Assembly: GCF_902459465.1 (NCBI RefSeq)
Contig: NC_047068.1
Span: 15,461,195 to 15,525,194 of the forward strand
DNA: 64,000 bases
Direction: 5' to 3'
From: Asterias rubens
Taxonomy: Eukaryota; Echinodermata; Asteroidea; Forcipulatida; Asteriidae
The stretch's first letter is position 1; each line of letters starts with the position of its first letter. The translations under genes were made by a program, and so were the position numbers. Shown here piece after piece: positions 26,645-38,600 of this stretch. The notes below the pieces were generated by a model. That model saw only the letters and a list, made by a program, of their open reading frames with translations. It ran no database searches and had not been told where the DNA came from.

Positions 26645-29600
26645 ATGGCGATGAGGGATCCGTTATTGAGTAAATTAAAAGGTAGGATAGGAAGGGCGGG
26701 GTCGGTGTCTTATTCTTTTAATTATTTATATTGAATAGTATTGGGGGGGGGCTGGACACGATTTTGCACAACCTCTAATGTTGGAATCTGTCCCATGTTT
26801 TTGAGTGGAGAGTGTTGTTCCTTTTGGTTTCAATAACTGAAAAGTAGTGACACAACACAAGTGACAAACAGTCCCAACCCAACCAAAGGACAAGTTAGTT
26901 AGTTGTTAATTAAGAAAATAAATACACAATTTTTCCGGGGGGGGGGGGGGGGGTGGGTGGTGGGGAGGTTCATAATATTTGACCTATCACTGTTCAGTCT
27001 CACATAAAAGTTGTCAGCTGACATCATCTGACGCCAACTGACCACAAACAGTTTAACTAATTTTGTGTGGGACTGTCGGTGTTTCTGCAGCAGTGGGTCT
27101 TTTTAAAAATGTTGTAAATTTTGCGCATTGTTTGTAAACAAATTCACCAAACCTCAAAAAAGAAGTGACCTAATAATGCTATTGATAGTGGAGATCGAAG
27201 GTTACGATAAAATTAAGACGTACTACGTACTACTACTACTTTTTGTGTATTTTGTTTCATCACACCCAGCCGTCCTGCTGAGTTTGAAGGAAGGGAAACA
27301 ACCAGTGACAGACAGCGACCCAGACTTACAGGTGTTATGTGAGACATTGGAATGTATACTCAGGAAAGGATTAAAAAGTAAGTCTGACATCTACCAACAG
27401 GCACAAAGTACTAGCAACAATTTCAACCTGAGACTCCTTCATTTTCTGAGCTAAGTCCGGTTTATATTTCCTGCGAATGCGAAGTGAGTTTTGACAGCTC
27501 AACTGTTGCGAGTTGTTCGTTGCGAATTTGTGACGTCAACATTTGCTTCACATTCGCAGGAAGTATGAACCAGGCTTTAAGCAAGATGTGGCTTACCCAA
27601 TGGGGAATTACATCTAAATAAAACACTTTTTATAAAAAACTGTCACAAATGTTTTGCAATAGCTTGATATGTAAAATAAATTTTGTAGTCTCTTAGTCTT
27701 TTAAAATGTAGGACACTTTCACAGGTCGACCTTCAATGTACATTAATAACTTGGCCTATACATAAGCATTGCATTGGCAAAAAAAAAAACAGTCCATGAC
27801 CCTATCTTTAAATAAATGCAAAATAAAAGTAACACGAAAGATACAGGACAATTCAACATTCTGCTTATTGGTTTAAAAAAACAAACGGAACAGTTAAACT
27901 AAAATCACTATGGAGTGTGCACAATCTTTTCTTACTTGTTTGACTTACCTTGCTTTGTTAAGAACCAGGCTCTGTGTTTGGGCTCTACAAACGTGATTAT
28001 TGGTGCTGGATGGAATCTTTAATGAGCTCAGCGGGAAGCGAAAGGTAAGATCTTCATTTTCCTATTTGGTTTCCATTTCTCTTGCAACAAGTTTACTCAT
28101 TGCGGTTTTATCAAGTAGTTTTTATCAGGCTAAAAGTTAGTTAAAATTTCTTGTTAACCTCTTGTTACCGCCAACCCCTCCAAACTTATGACAAGTATGC
28201 ATTGTGCACACAACATGTCTGCAGTTAAGCAATTTGCTACAAATTGATTGACTTAGCAATCTACACAAAATTACTGTACTTTAAATGTAGACTGTTATTA
28301 AAGGCACTGGGGTCGAAGGCTGGTCCTAAGTTTGGCAATTGTCAAAGACCAGTATTTTCACTTTGTGTATCCCAACATTAATGCATAAAATAACAAATCT
28401 GTGTAAATTTTGACTTGATTGGTCTTTGAAGCTGCAAGAAAATTTTACAGCCACCATTATTATTATTTATTAAAATGACAACCAGTATACTTCATGAGAC
28501 AGGCCAAACCTATCCTGTCGTATTCAGTAAACCAATGGTATTGTACTACAGTCATAAAGTGCTGCTGCAAAAGTCAGAATATTGGATCGTTAATCACACT
28601 TGGGTAGTCGGTGTGCATTCAGCTGTATTGAAATGCTTCAATGAATATAAGTGCAGCTGAACCAGCAAGGGAAAATAAAATGAGATAGTTGTTGTCTTCT
28701 AACTGTCAAGAAACTCATTATATTCTGTTGAAGCTATTTCATTTGCACTGAAGCGTTTTGTATCATGAATCTTGTATAAAACAGATTCTTTTTAAAAGTG
28801 TGTAGAACAATCTCATGTTCTAAAATACAAGAACAAATTGCACTTTGAATTGACACTCAAAAATGTAGTACAACATGTGATAACCAGGCTTGATACTTCA
28901 TGGAGGCAATGGAGGCAATCGCCTTCATGCCCCCTGGTCATTGCCTTTGTGCCCTTGAAATGCTCCAGTAGAAATGTCCTCGTAAGGTGCCCTTTACCAA
29001 GGAGAAAATGCCTTGGTGCCCTTGCCCTTTCAACAACAAAAAGCAAACAAGCCTGATAATGCATTTCTTCACATTTACCGTGCTTTTTAAATTCGCGTTC
29101 AACACCACCATCAGCATATTTATAAAACCACCTCAATAGACACCTGTTCTCAGTTTACCACCTGTTTCAGTAAACCTGTTTGGTTCACTCTGATGAGACA
29201 GGGCTGAAAATTTACACCGGACTGCAGGCCCACCAGGGCCATTGAATTAGGCATGGGGGCTGGTAAACTCATTTTACTGTACAAGTCTGGTGGTTATAAA
29301 CCATAACTTTGTGTTATATCTCGAACAAATATAACTTAAAAATGTTCATTTGTTGACTTTGAGTCTGATACTGTATCTTTCAACGACAAATGAGATAAAC
29401 CCTCCCTTAGTGCTTGTTTAAATAGAGACAGTTTCTGTGTTTTAAACTACGTAGACAGTTATTTCTCATTTTGATTTTGGTCTTTATAATAAAATTTTTG
29501 TCCAGTAACCAATTTTGAGCTACATGTACAAGCCCTATTTCTAGGTTTTCTCCTCAAAATTTGTGATCTAAAAAATAATAAAAAGTCTGTTGTTTTTTTA

Positions 29601-32600
29601 AAGAAAGTTTTGGACCAATTATAACAATTTATCTGGCCCAAATAATTGAGGTATAATTTTTCCGAGACTAATGGATCAGGAATAATTGTGCAGTTTTTAT
29701 TGATCTTTACACCCAATTCATACATTTTGTTAATTATTTTCCTGTATTGTCATGTTTTGTTTGGTTGTTGTGTTTCTTTTTTGAAATAAATAACAGATAA
29801 AAAATGACTGTTTAATTTGGCTAGATTGGACTACACCATATGTTTCCTATAATATTCATGATATTGTAACAATCCACACTGTGTATACTTCACGCATGAC
29901 TGCTTACACATTTTTCTATACACAGACTACATCCCATGTTTTCGCTGGCCATTGAAGCGTGCAGATCACCAAACAAGGTAAGACCAACAGAGACACCAGA
30001 CAGGCATGAGACAGATGAACTTCACTTTTTAAATATTTCAGATTTTCTACTGGTACTCACTGATTTTAAATAGCAGACTGTGAAATCTCAATGTGTAGGC
30101 CTATAATGTCAGGGTCACAGGCGCTGGTGAGTTTTTTAGTTTTTTTTTTCCTTTGCATAATATTGAAATAAAGCAATATAGGATGGATCCAAGGATAACA
30201 TGCAAGACTTGTATACCCCCGATAACAATTATTGACCCAATTCACATGACATCATTATCACACTAATCTTTGTTCAATGGCCCAATGTGTTATACAGTGT
30301 AGTGTGCATTTTAGGCGGTACAGCATTTACACGCTTAGCTTGATTTTGATAGATCTTAAATTAACATCAGAAATAAAGTGTATTATTTGGTATTACCCTA
30401 ACACTGATGTGTGTAAAGCACGTGTACTCAGTACTTTCCTGAGTTCTGTGGAAAAAATCTAAGGGCAAATTACTTGAATGGGATTAGGGCCCCTGACCTT
30501 TGCCATTCCAGAGCAGGGCCAATTTCATAGAGCATGAAATTTCTTCCTTGATAAAAACAGGATTACCAACCAAATTTCTATTTTTTGCATATTGTTTGTT
30601 ACTGGTATTCAGCTGTTGTTTGCTTATCCTGAAAATCATGTGGAAATTTGGTTGGTAATCCTGTTTTTAACAAGGAAGAAATTTCATGCTAAGCAAATTT
30701 TTGTGCTTAGCATCTCTATGAAATTGGGCCCAGATGTCTCACTCAATAGACCATGTAGACCACAGGCAGTTCAAATCCTATGTTTTAACAGCCGGATACC
30801 GCAACAATTTAATACGAGATGTTAAATTTACTGTTAGTCTAAGAAATTCAAATTTATGCTGTACATGTAACTTGTGACTTGGCAAGTCATTGTACCAGAC
30901 AGTTATTAAAATCTAACTCGCAAATTGCTTTAAAAAAATGACTGCCTAGTAACTGTATGAAGCATCTCTCATCACAAAAGGGCATAGAAAGGTATGTGGA
31001 TGGTATAAGGGTTTAAAGAAAATAAATGAAAGAGGTTTCCTTGCCTATCAAAGCTTGACAGATCAGATGATGTGTTTTTATTATGCAGATGTTGTAGTCT
31101 TCTGAAGTTCATCATAAAATTTGCAGACATTTGATGAGTTGCGTGACTCACTGGCTAATCATGAAATAAGATATTGCCATGATTTCATTGCCAGATAAAA
31201 CAGTCTGACTAAAGATGAGAAATTAAGCGCAACCTGGAAAGACAATCAGAATTGGAGATTGGAGATATAGCAAGTAGATTTTTTTTTTAAAGGAAGCATT
31301 TAGATATGAGCTTTTACATCTTTGTTTAATTTTGTTTTGTCTGGAGTGTTTTTGAGACAGGCTAGTCTTGTTTCAAGACGCTCCAGTTGTTTAGTCACGA
31401 ATACATGTTGTCTTGAAATAAACTTGTCAGCGCTGTTATTTTGGTAACCTTTATCACTCCACTAATTGCTGCATGATAGTGCCCTCTGGCGCTGAGTGGT
31501 ATGTGGGGGGGGGGGGGGGTATCAGTTTAGAGAGTGGGTAGAATTTATTGACTGCATGTGTTTGTGACTACCGGTACACAACTGGAGCGTCTCAGAGCAG
31601 CATAGACTAGAGACAGGCATGATTCTTCATTTTGTCTCCATGCTCAAAGTCACTGCCTCGGTGCCCTTTGAAATGTTCGAGTACTAACGTTGTGTTGGTA
31701 TATTGCAGTTAACCTATGAAAAATTTCCTTGCCCTTCAAGAAAACGGTTTGTATGCGATTTGCTGGCGTTAATAGACCTCATACACATCAACCACTTTAA
31801 TAACAGTATCTTACTGGTCCCAATAAAATTATGTGAAGATGAAATTAAAAGTTTGTGTATGTTTTGTCTTCTTAGAGATTGCCTGAAACTGGTTGCCTGT
31901 ACATATTGGCCCATGTGAGGTGGCCTCCAGACAAATATCGGTTACATTGTCATAAAAACAAGATAGTCATTGCACAAATGGAATTTGAGAAAAGTATTTG
32001 CAATTTCTCATCCTGCAGGTGAAGAGCCACCAAGGGCGTGGCCGCTTCCTGATCCGAATCTGTCTCAATAAGAAGATTCTTAGCGTTCCTATTCAGCACC
32101 TTCTTAAGAACCACAGGATGCTCGAGGTAATTCAGATTCAGTAACAGTTCTCATTATTAAATGTTTGGTAATTGGAACCATTTATTTGTTTAAATCCTAA
32201 AGACCCCTTGCACTAAGTTACCTTGCACAACTTGGAAGGCACCTCAGAACAATGCGCGTCTACCATTTCCGCTTTTGCACATTTCTATTGTGCACATTTT
32301 GACTCCCAAATCGGCCCCCAAAATGTGGGTCAGGAGCATGTGCGCATTGTGCTAGGAGTCTGTATATAAATGTAGATACATGTACGATGAAATCAACTTG
32401 TGAATATTTAATTTCAAAGGGTGGTAGTGTTTTTTTTTTAGATGATGTCGACGCATGAAGAAGTTTTACACAGTCTATTAAAACGAGAGTTTTCATGCAG
32501 TGCTGTGTTCAAAATGTTATTTATTTTTTTAAAACAAGTTTGTCAAAATTGGTGGTTTCTGTCAAGTCAACTTATTGAGTTTCATATGTCTCTGGAAAGA

Positions 32601-35600
32601 TTAAATCAATTTTCAGATGAATTTTCAGATGAATTTGCAGAAGGAATTGTTTTGCCAATTCATTTCCAAAATTCAAGCTTAATAGCTTTGTCAATTTGTG
32701 TAAGTCACAGCTGTTTGATGTACCATTGTGACTGAGTTAATATTTGCCCAACAAATTCAAATACACAAAATAAACATAGTTGTTCGATAAACAAATAGGA
32801 AATGTTAGCAGGACTTGATTTTAACAGAATAAAATTGTGTTGAGCTGATTGTTGCTTGATTATTTCTTTATCATGTTTTTCCTGTAGACTGATGATCACA
32901 CTTTTTCTTTCACAATCTGCTTACCAACCAAAATGACCGATGGTATAAATGTGCAAATTATTTATGGCCTGACATTTCAACCCTAGCAGAGTCGTTCTCA
33001 ATGGTTCATGAAGGCTTTGAGAAAGACTCTGCAAGGGTTGAAACGTCAGGCCCCAAACTATTTTTTACAATTCTGTTTAAACTTAACTTTTTAGACTACT
33101 GAAAGCTTTCTAGGTACCTTTGCACCACAGAGAATTGTATCCCAATTGTTGTCAGAATTAAAGACAAAACAGATGATGATGCTTCTTAGTTAAAGTCTGT
33201 TGATTGATTGATTGATTGATTTATTGATTGGTTAGAAATGAAAATTGTAAATCTATATGTAATTTGATTTTCTTATTTTGACACAGATTTGGTACGATCC
33301 TCTTATGTCAATTATTGGTAGTGACATGCTTGTTGGTAAGTTTGAAACTTTTTGTTATTTTATTGCTGTTTCATTTCCGACTGTTGAAGAACAAGTTCTG
33401 GCGACAGAGTCATCAGAGTGTGGGTTTGATCCCTGGTTATGGGAGTTGCTTAATTTACGTTATTCAGAAAAGGCAAGAAATTTGTAACTTCTTAGCATAT
33501 AAATCATGGCTGAAGAAAATAATAGATGTGTGTCGTGGAGTTGAAATTATCGAAATCTACATGAATTTGAATTTGAGTGCAAAAGAAAATCATCCTTATC
33601 TTTCATTTTATTCAGGATCATTGATGTCACTTCTACATTTGACATCAGAAATCCAGTTTGAGCTTAACTCTAAGGTAGGTCTTTATACATCCATCTTGAT
33701 TTTAATTGCCATTCGGACCACTGAAAGGAAACTTTGGTTGTGTCGGAATCGGGGCTTACAGCTATAACTGTTGCTTTGCTTCAACCATGTTATGGTGTTG
33801 ATCCAGCGTCAGCTGCTGCTGCTAGTTTGAAACGGCCTAGAGGTTATGTCATTGTCAAAAACGGCAATATTTTCAGGTACTTTGGAGGCAACCAACTGAA
33901 CTACATGCACAAGGAACACTTAGAGGGAAACGTTGCCTTGGATCGGACGAGTTGGTCTATAAAAAGCGTTTTTAACCGTTTGTTAAAAATTTGACTCCCA
34001 TAAATGGCCGACTGTGTTTGTCGACGAGGTAAAAGGAAAACCGTGCATTTTCGAGGCATGTTTGTGTGGATCATTGTATTCTACGTTTACAACATCTTTC
34101 TACCCATATGCATTTTATAACAAACGGTTAAAAACGCTATTCAAAGACCAACTGGACCGATCCAAGGCAACGTGTTCCTTTAAGCGGCGCAAAAGGCACT
34201 ATTGTAGCTGTAAATGTGCACGCATGAAAGGCGGATAGTTGTCCAATGTTTCCCAACGTCCAATGTTTTGTCCAATGTTTTCCAACTTTTCCAATGTTTG
34301 TCATCAAAGATGGCGGTCAATGGCATCATGTGCACTCCACCTATTGCGTCTTCTATTAATTTATTAATTGTCTTTCTCCATTTCAGAATGCCAGTTTTCT
34401 AGATGAGACATGGGTCTTGCCAGTGTACAGACAGTATGAGTTTGTCCCTTGTAAAGACCTTGGGATAGTCATTAGACATATCAGGCAACGTGTCATCGTT
34501 GCTGATGTCAAAGAAGACAGTGTAGCTTCTCATAAAGTAAGCAAGGATTTTTCTCTCTGTTGGTTATGTTGCACAAACTAACGGATGAAAATACTCTGTC
34601 AAGGGAAAAAAGTGTTCAGATTTGAGGAGGGTGTTTTATTGTGGTGGTGGGGAATTGTTTAGGTGGGGGAGGTTTAAGCAGACTGTTTGTGGCCTGTCGT
34701 GGCTGAGCGGTCTAGTTCACCATACCCTCGCTCTGGTGTTGACACTTGTGCACTAAACCATAAGTGCTAAGTAAAAAGTTGGGAAGGTATTGCATTCTGC
34801 TCTACCAGCAAGGCCATTCTACATTTACCCCCAAACAATCCCCCACCTGTATCTCTGACTTAATGTATTTCCTTTAAAGAAAAAGAAAGAATTTAAAGAC
34901 GCATGTTGAGGTGTTATATTTATGTTCTGACTCAATCCACAATGTTCTACAGATGTAGTTTCCATTCTGTTTCTCTGCTCACCAGCCCTATAATCTACAG
35001 ATGTAAATGGTGTAGTTTTCATTCTGTTTCTCTGCTCACCAGCCCTATAATCTACACATGTAAATGGTGTAGTTTTCATTCTGTTTCTCTGCTCACCAGC
35101 CCTATAATCTACACATGTAAATGGTGTAGTTTTCATTCTGTTTCTCTGCTCACCAGCCCTATAATCTACACATGTAAATAATGTAGTTTTCATTCTGTTT
35201 CTCTGCTCACAAGCCCAATATTCTACAGATGTAAATGGTGTAGTTTTCTTTCTGTTTCTCTGCTCACAAGCCCTATAATCTACACATGTAAATGGTGTAG
35301 TTTTCATTCTGTTTCTCTGCTCACCAGCCCTATAATCTACAGATGTAAATGGTGTAGTTTTCATTCTGTTTCTCTGCTCACCAGCCCTATAATCTACACA
35401 TGTAAATGGTGTAGTTTTCATTCTGTTTCTCTGCTCACAAGCCCTATAATCTACACATGTAAATAATGTAGTTTTCATTCTGTTTCTCTGCTCACAAGCC
35501 CTATAATCTACACATGTAAATAATGTAGTTTTCATTCTGTTTCTCTGCTCACAAGCCCAATATTCTACAGATGTAAATGGTGTAGTTTTCTTTCTGTTTC

Positions 35601-38600
35601 TCTGCTCACAAGCCCTATAATCTACACATGTAAATGGTGTAGTTTTCATTCTGTTTCTCTGCTCACCAGCCCTATAATCTACAGATGTAAATGGTGTAGT
35701 TTTCATTCTGTTTCTCTGCTCACCAGCCCTATAATCTACACATGTAAATGGTGTAGTTTTCATTCTGTTTCTCTGCTCACCAGCCCTATAATCTACAGAT
35801 GTAAATGGTGTAGTTTTCATTCTGTTTCTCTGCTCACCAGCCCTATAATCTACACATGTAAATGGTGTAGTTTTCATTCTGTTTCTCTGCTCACCAGCCC
35901 TATAATCTACAGATGTAAATGGTGTAGTTTTCATTCTGTTTCTCTGCTCACCAGCCCTATAATCTACACATGTAAATGGTGTAGTTTTCATTCTGTTTCT
36001 CTGCTCACAAGCCCTATAATCTACAGATGTAAATGGTGTAGTTTTCATTCTGTATTTCTTCTACAGAATAGAATAGAACCTGGAGACATTCTGGATGAAC
36101 TCTATGGAGAGTCTCTATACGGAAGCTCAAGGGGAAAGGTATGGTATCCGCTCTCACCTCATGGGGGCGCTGTTGCTATCATTGAATGATTTTGATTTAG
36201 TGCGCAGTGTGTGTGTTTAGTGTCCATCCATGAATGTTGCGGCCAGAGATGTGGCTGGTACCCGCTTCACACGTGAATGAATTTAACACTTGTCAAATTA
36301 ACCTGGCATTTTGGGGGGCTGTTTTCTCAGCAAGTAATACTGTATTAGCAGTTCATGAATAGACACTGGCACTCAAAAATCTGAGAAACAGTACTTGCTT
36401 GAATTGTTCTCAGATACACATGTTTTCTGCTAGAAGCTATCCAAACTATAGAACTTCTTAGTAAGTTTTTGGTCACTAAATAAAATTTTGGATTATTTAC
36501 AAATCTAATGACCCTTTTTTTACCTTCAGCACGTAAGGACAGTTCGTTTTATTTTTAAAAATTGTTACTTATTTTCTACAGATCAGCAGTTTACTTAAGC
36601 AACATGAAGGATGGCCAGTCTACCTATCAGTTATCAAAGTAAGATTGCATTTTCAGCAAGACTACTGTATCTTTTCATTTTTTAGTAGAAAGAATTCAAT
36701 TGGTACATTACAAACAGACAAGATTATTATTAATTATGCTTTTTTGTATTAAGAAATAAACCCAATTTTTAGTGGTCCTATATAATTGTTTTTGGCTTTC
36801 TCTCTCTCGCTAGTGTCACTTGCGAACAGGCAAAGTGTTTCAGAATGTCCGTGACATCTGGTGCGTCTTGAGAGATGAATACAGTGGTTTCAAAGTCCCT
36901 ACTGACCGAGACCCCAACCTAAGAAAATCATCAACGGACGGCGATCAAGGAGAAGTGCTGCATAAACTTAGCGGAAGGTAATAACTCTGTAAATATACGT
37001 TTTTTTCTGTAACTCTCATTAATAGGTGCCCGAGTCATTGATTAGGTTGGCTTGTTTTAATCTTGGCCATTTTACGATTCATGTTGCCTTTAGTCATGAG
37101 CCTGTGTTCAATTGCATACTTTGTTACTTTGACTTTCAATTTTTGCTAAGTTTTTTCAGTGTAACTCTCTCCTCCTTGGCATTATAGGCTCTTGAGTCAT
37201 CGTGATTAGGGTCGCTCTGATTATTCTTGGCCATTTTAGTCTGTTTGTTATGTTCTTTCTTGCCTTTATTATTAAAGTTGCCTTTAACTATGTGCCTGTG
37301 TTCAATTGCTGCTTTAGTATTTTGTTACTTTCAAAATTTTGCTCTCTACACCTATACCCATTCTCTTCTCTCCCATCCGTGCAGCCGATTTCACGAAACG
37401 CTAGGATCAATCCTATCTTGAGTTAGGATGAGTAACCCGTTCTAACTTATGATGGGTTCAAAGTGTCCTACGTCTTTGGGTATGGAACTAAACTCGCCCT
37501 AAGTCCTAAGATTAATGCTAGGTTAGGAAGACTTTGATAAAATCGACGACTGGCTCCTTACTCCTGCTTTTTAAATCCAATTTAAATTCTAGTCTGTTCA
37601 TTTATATACTAGACATCCTTTTATCCTGTTATCTTTATTACTTGTTCATTTTCCTGTTGCATGTCTGTATGATTGTTTCATATTTTGGCCGAATAAATAA
37701 AAATTTGACAGAACAATTGAAGGAATTCTAAAAGTATCATTAGACTTGTAATTATAAATAAATAAACACATTATTGAGTGAAACAAATACAATCAATGGT
37801 TTTTGGGGCTTGAGCTGTTGCATTTTGTAGTTCTTTCTGTAATTTTTGTATTCAATGGTTTTGGTTTCACTCTTTCATTTTTCAAAAGCGCTATGAGACT
37901 TCATTGTAATTTTGTGCTAAATGAAAGTTATTCATTAATATTACTATTATTTTATTATTGTTATTGTCTTTGAGTTATTCCTGGGAAAATGTCCTTGGCG
38001 ATTTAGGTTCAAACTGAATCTTCAAATATTTTATACTTAAAATTATTTGTTCTCTGTTCTAGCTCTGTGTATAAAGTGAAGTACGTTGGCTGTGCAGGGG
38101 TAGGCAAAGTAAGTACACCACGATTTGGAAAACTTCATTTATCAGGGATTTTAGAGCTATTATCTTATCAAACATAAGATGATGAGTTTATAAACTACAG
38201 CTGACACATCTCCCTGATTTTGCAGAAAGTTTCCCTGAATATTAACCAATTTGTCTATGTTCTGATGAACAACTATGGAAAGTTTTTGAAACTTTTCCCC
38301 ATGTTGAATGTAACTTAAAGTTCTCCCTTATAGTTGCAAAAATATCCCTGGTTTCAAGATGCAAGGGTGGCAGGGACTAACTGTGAAATGCCTTTTGTGT
38401 AAAGAGTGTGGAGCCTCACCTTGGGGTGTGTCGAGCGGATAAGAGCACCAAACTAAAGATCTTGTGTTTTGTGTTCAGCAGAGTGTGGTTTCGAACCCCG
38501 GTCGTGACACTTTACTATAATTGCTTTTCTTCACCGAGGGGTATATGGGTACCTGTCAGGGAGATATGGTTCTTGTGGTTGGTTTAGCTTTAGTGCGCTA

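Noticed and set aside
33287..33767. 150-codon ORF overlapping RUN-gene exons 6 and 7 in another frame
   Set aside because: The true exons (33287-33335 and 33616-33674) are fixed by splice phase. The longer frame reads through introns.
34825..36048. 407-codon minus-strand ORF with MKTTPFTSVDYRAGEQRNR-type repeats
   Set aside because: It lies wholly inside an intron of a well-supported plus-strand gene and is open only because the 57-bp unit is divisible by 3 and has no stop in that frame. It has no promoter, splice sites or non-repeat domain.
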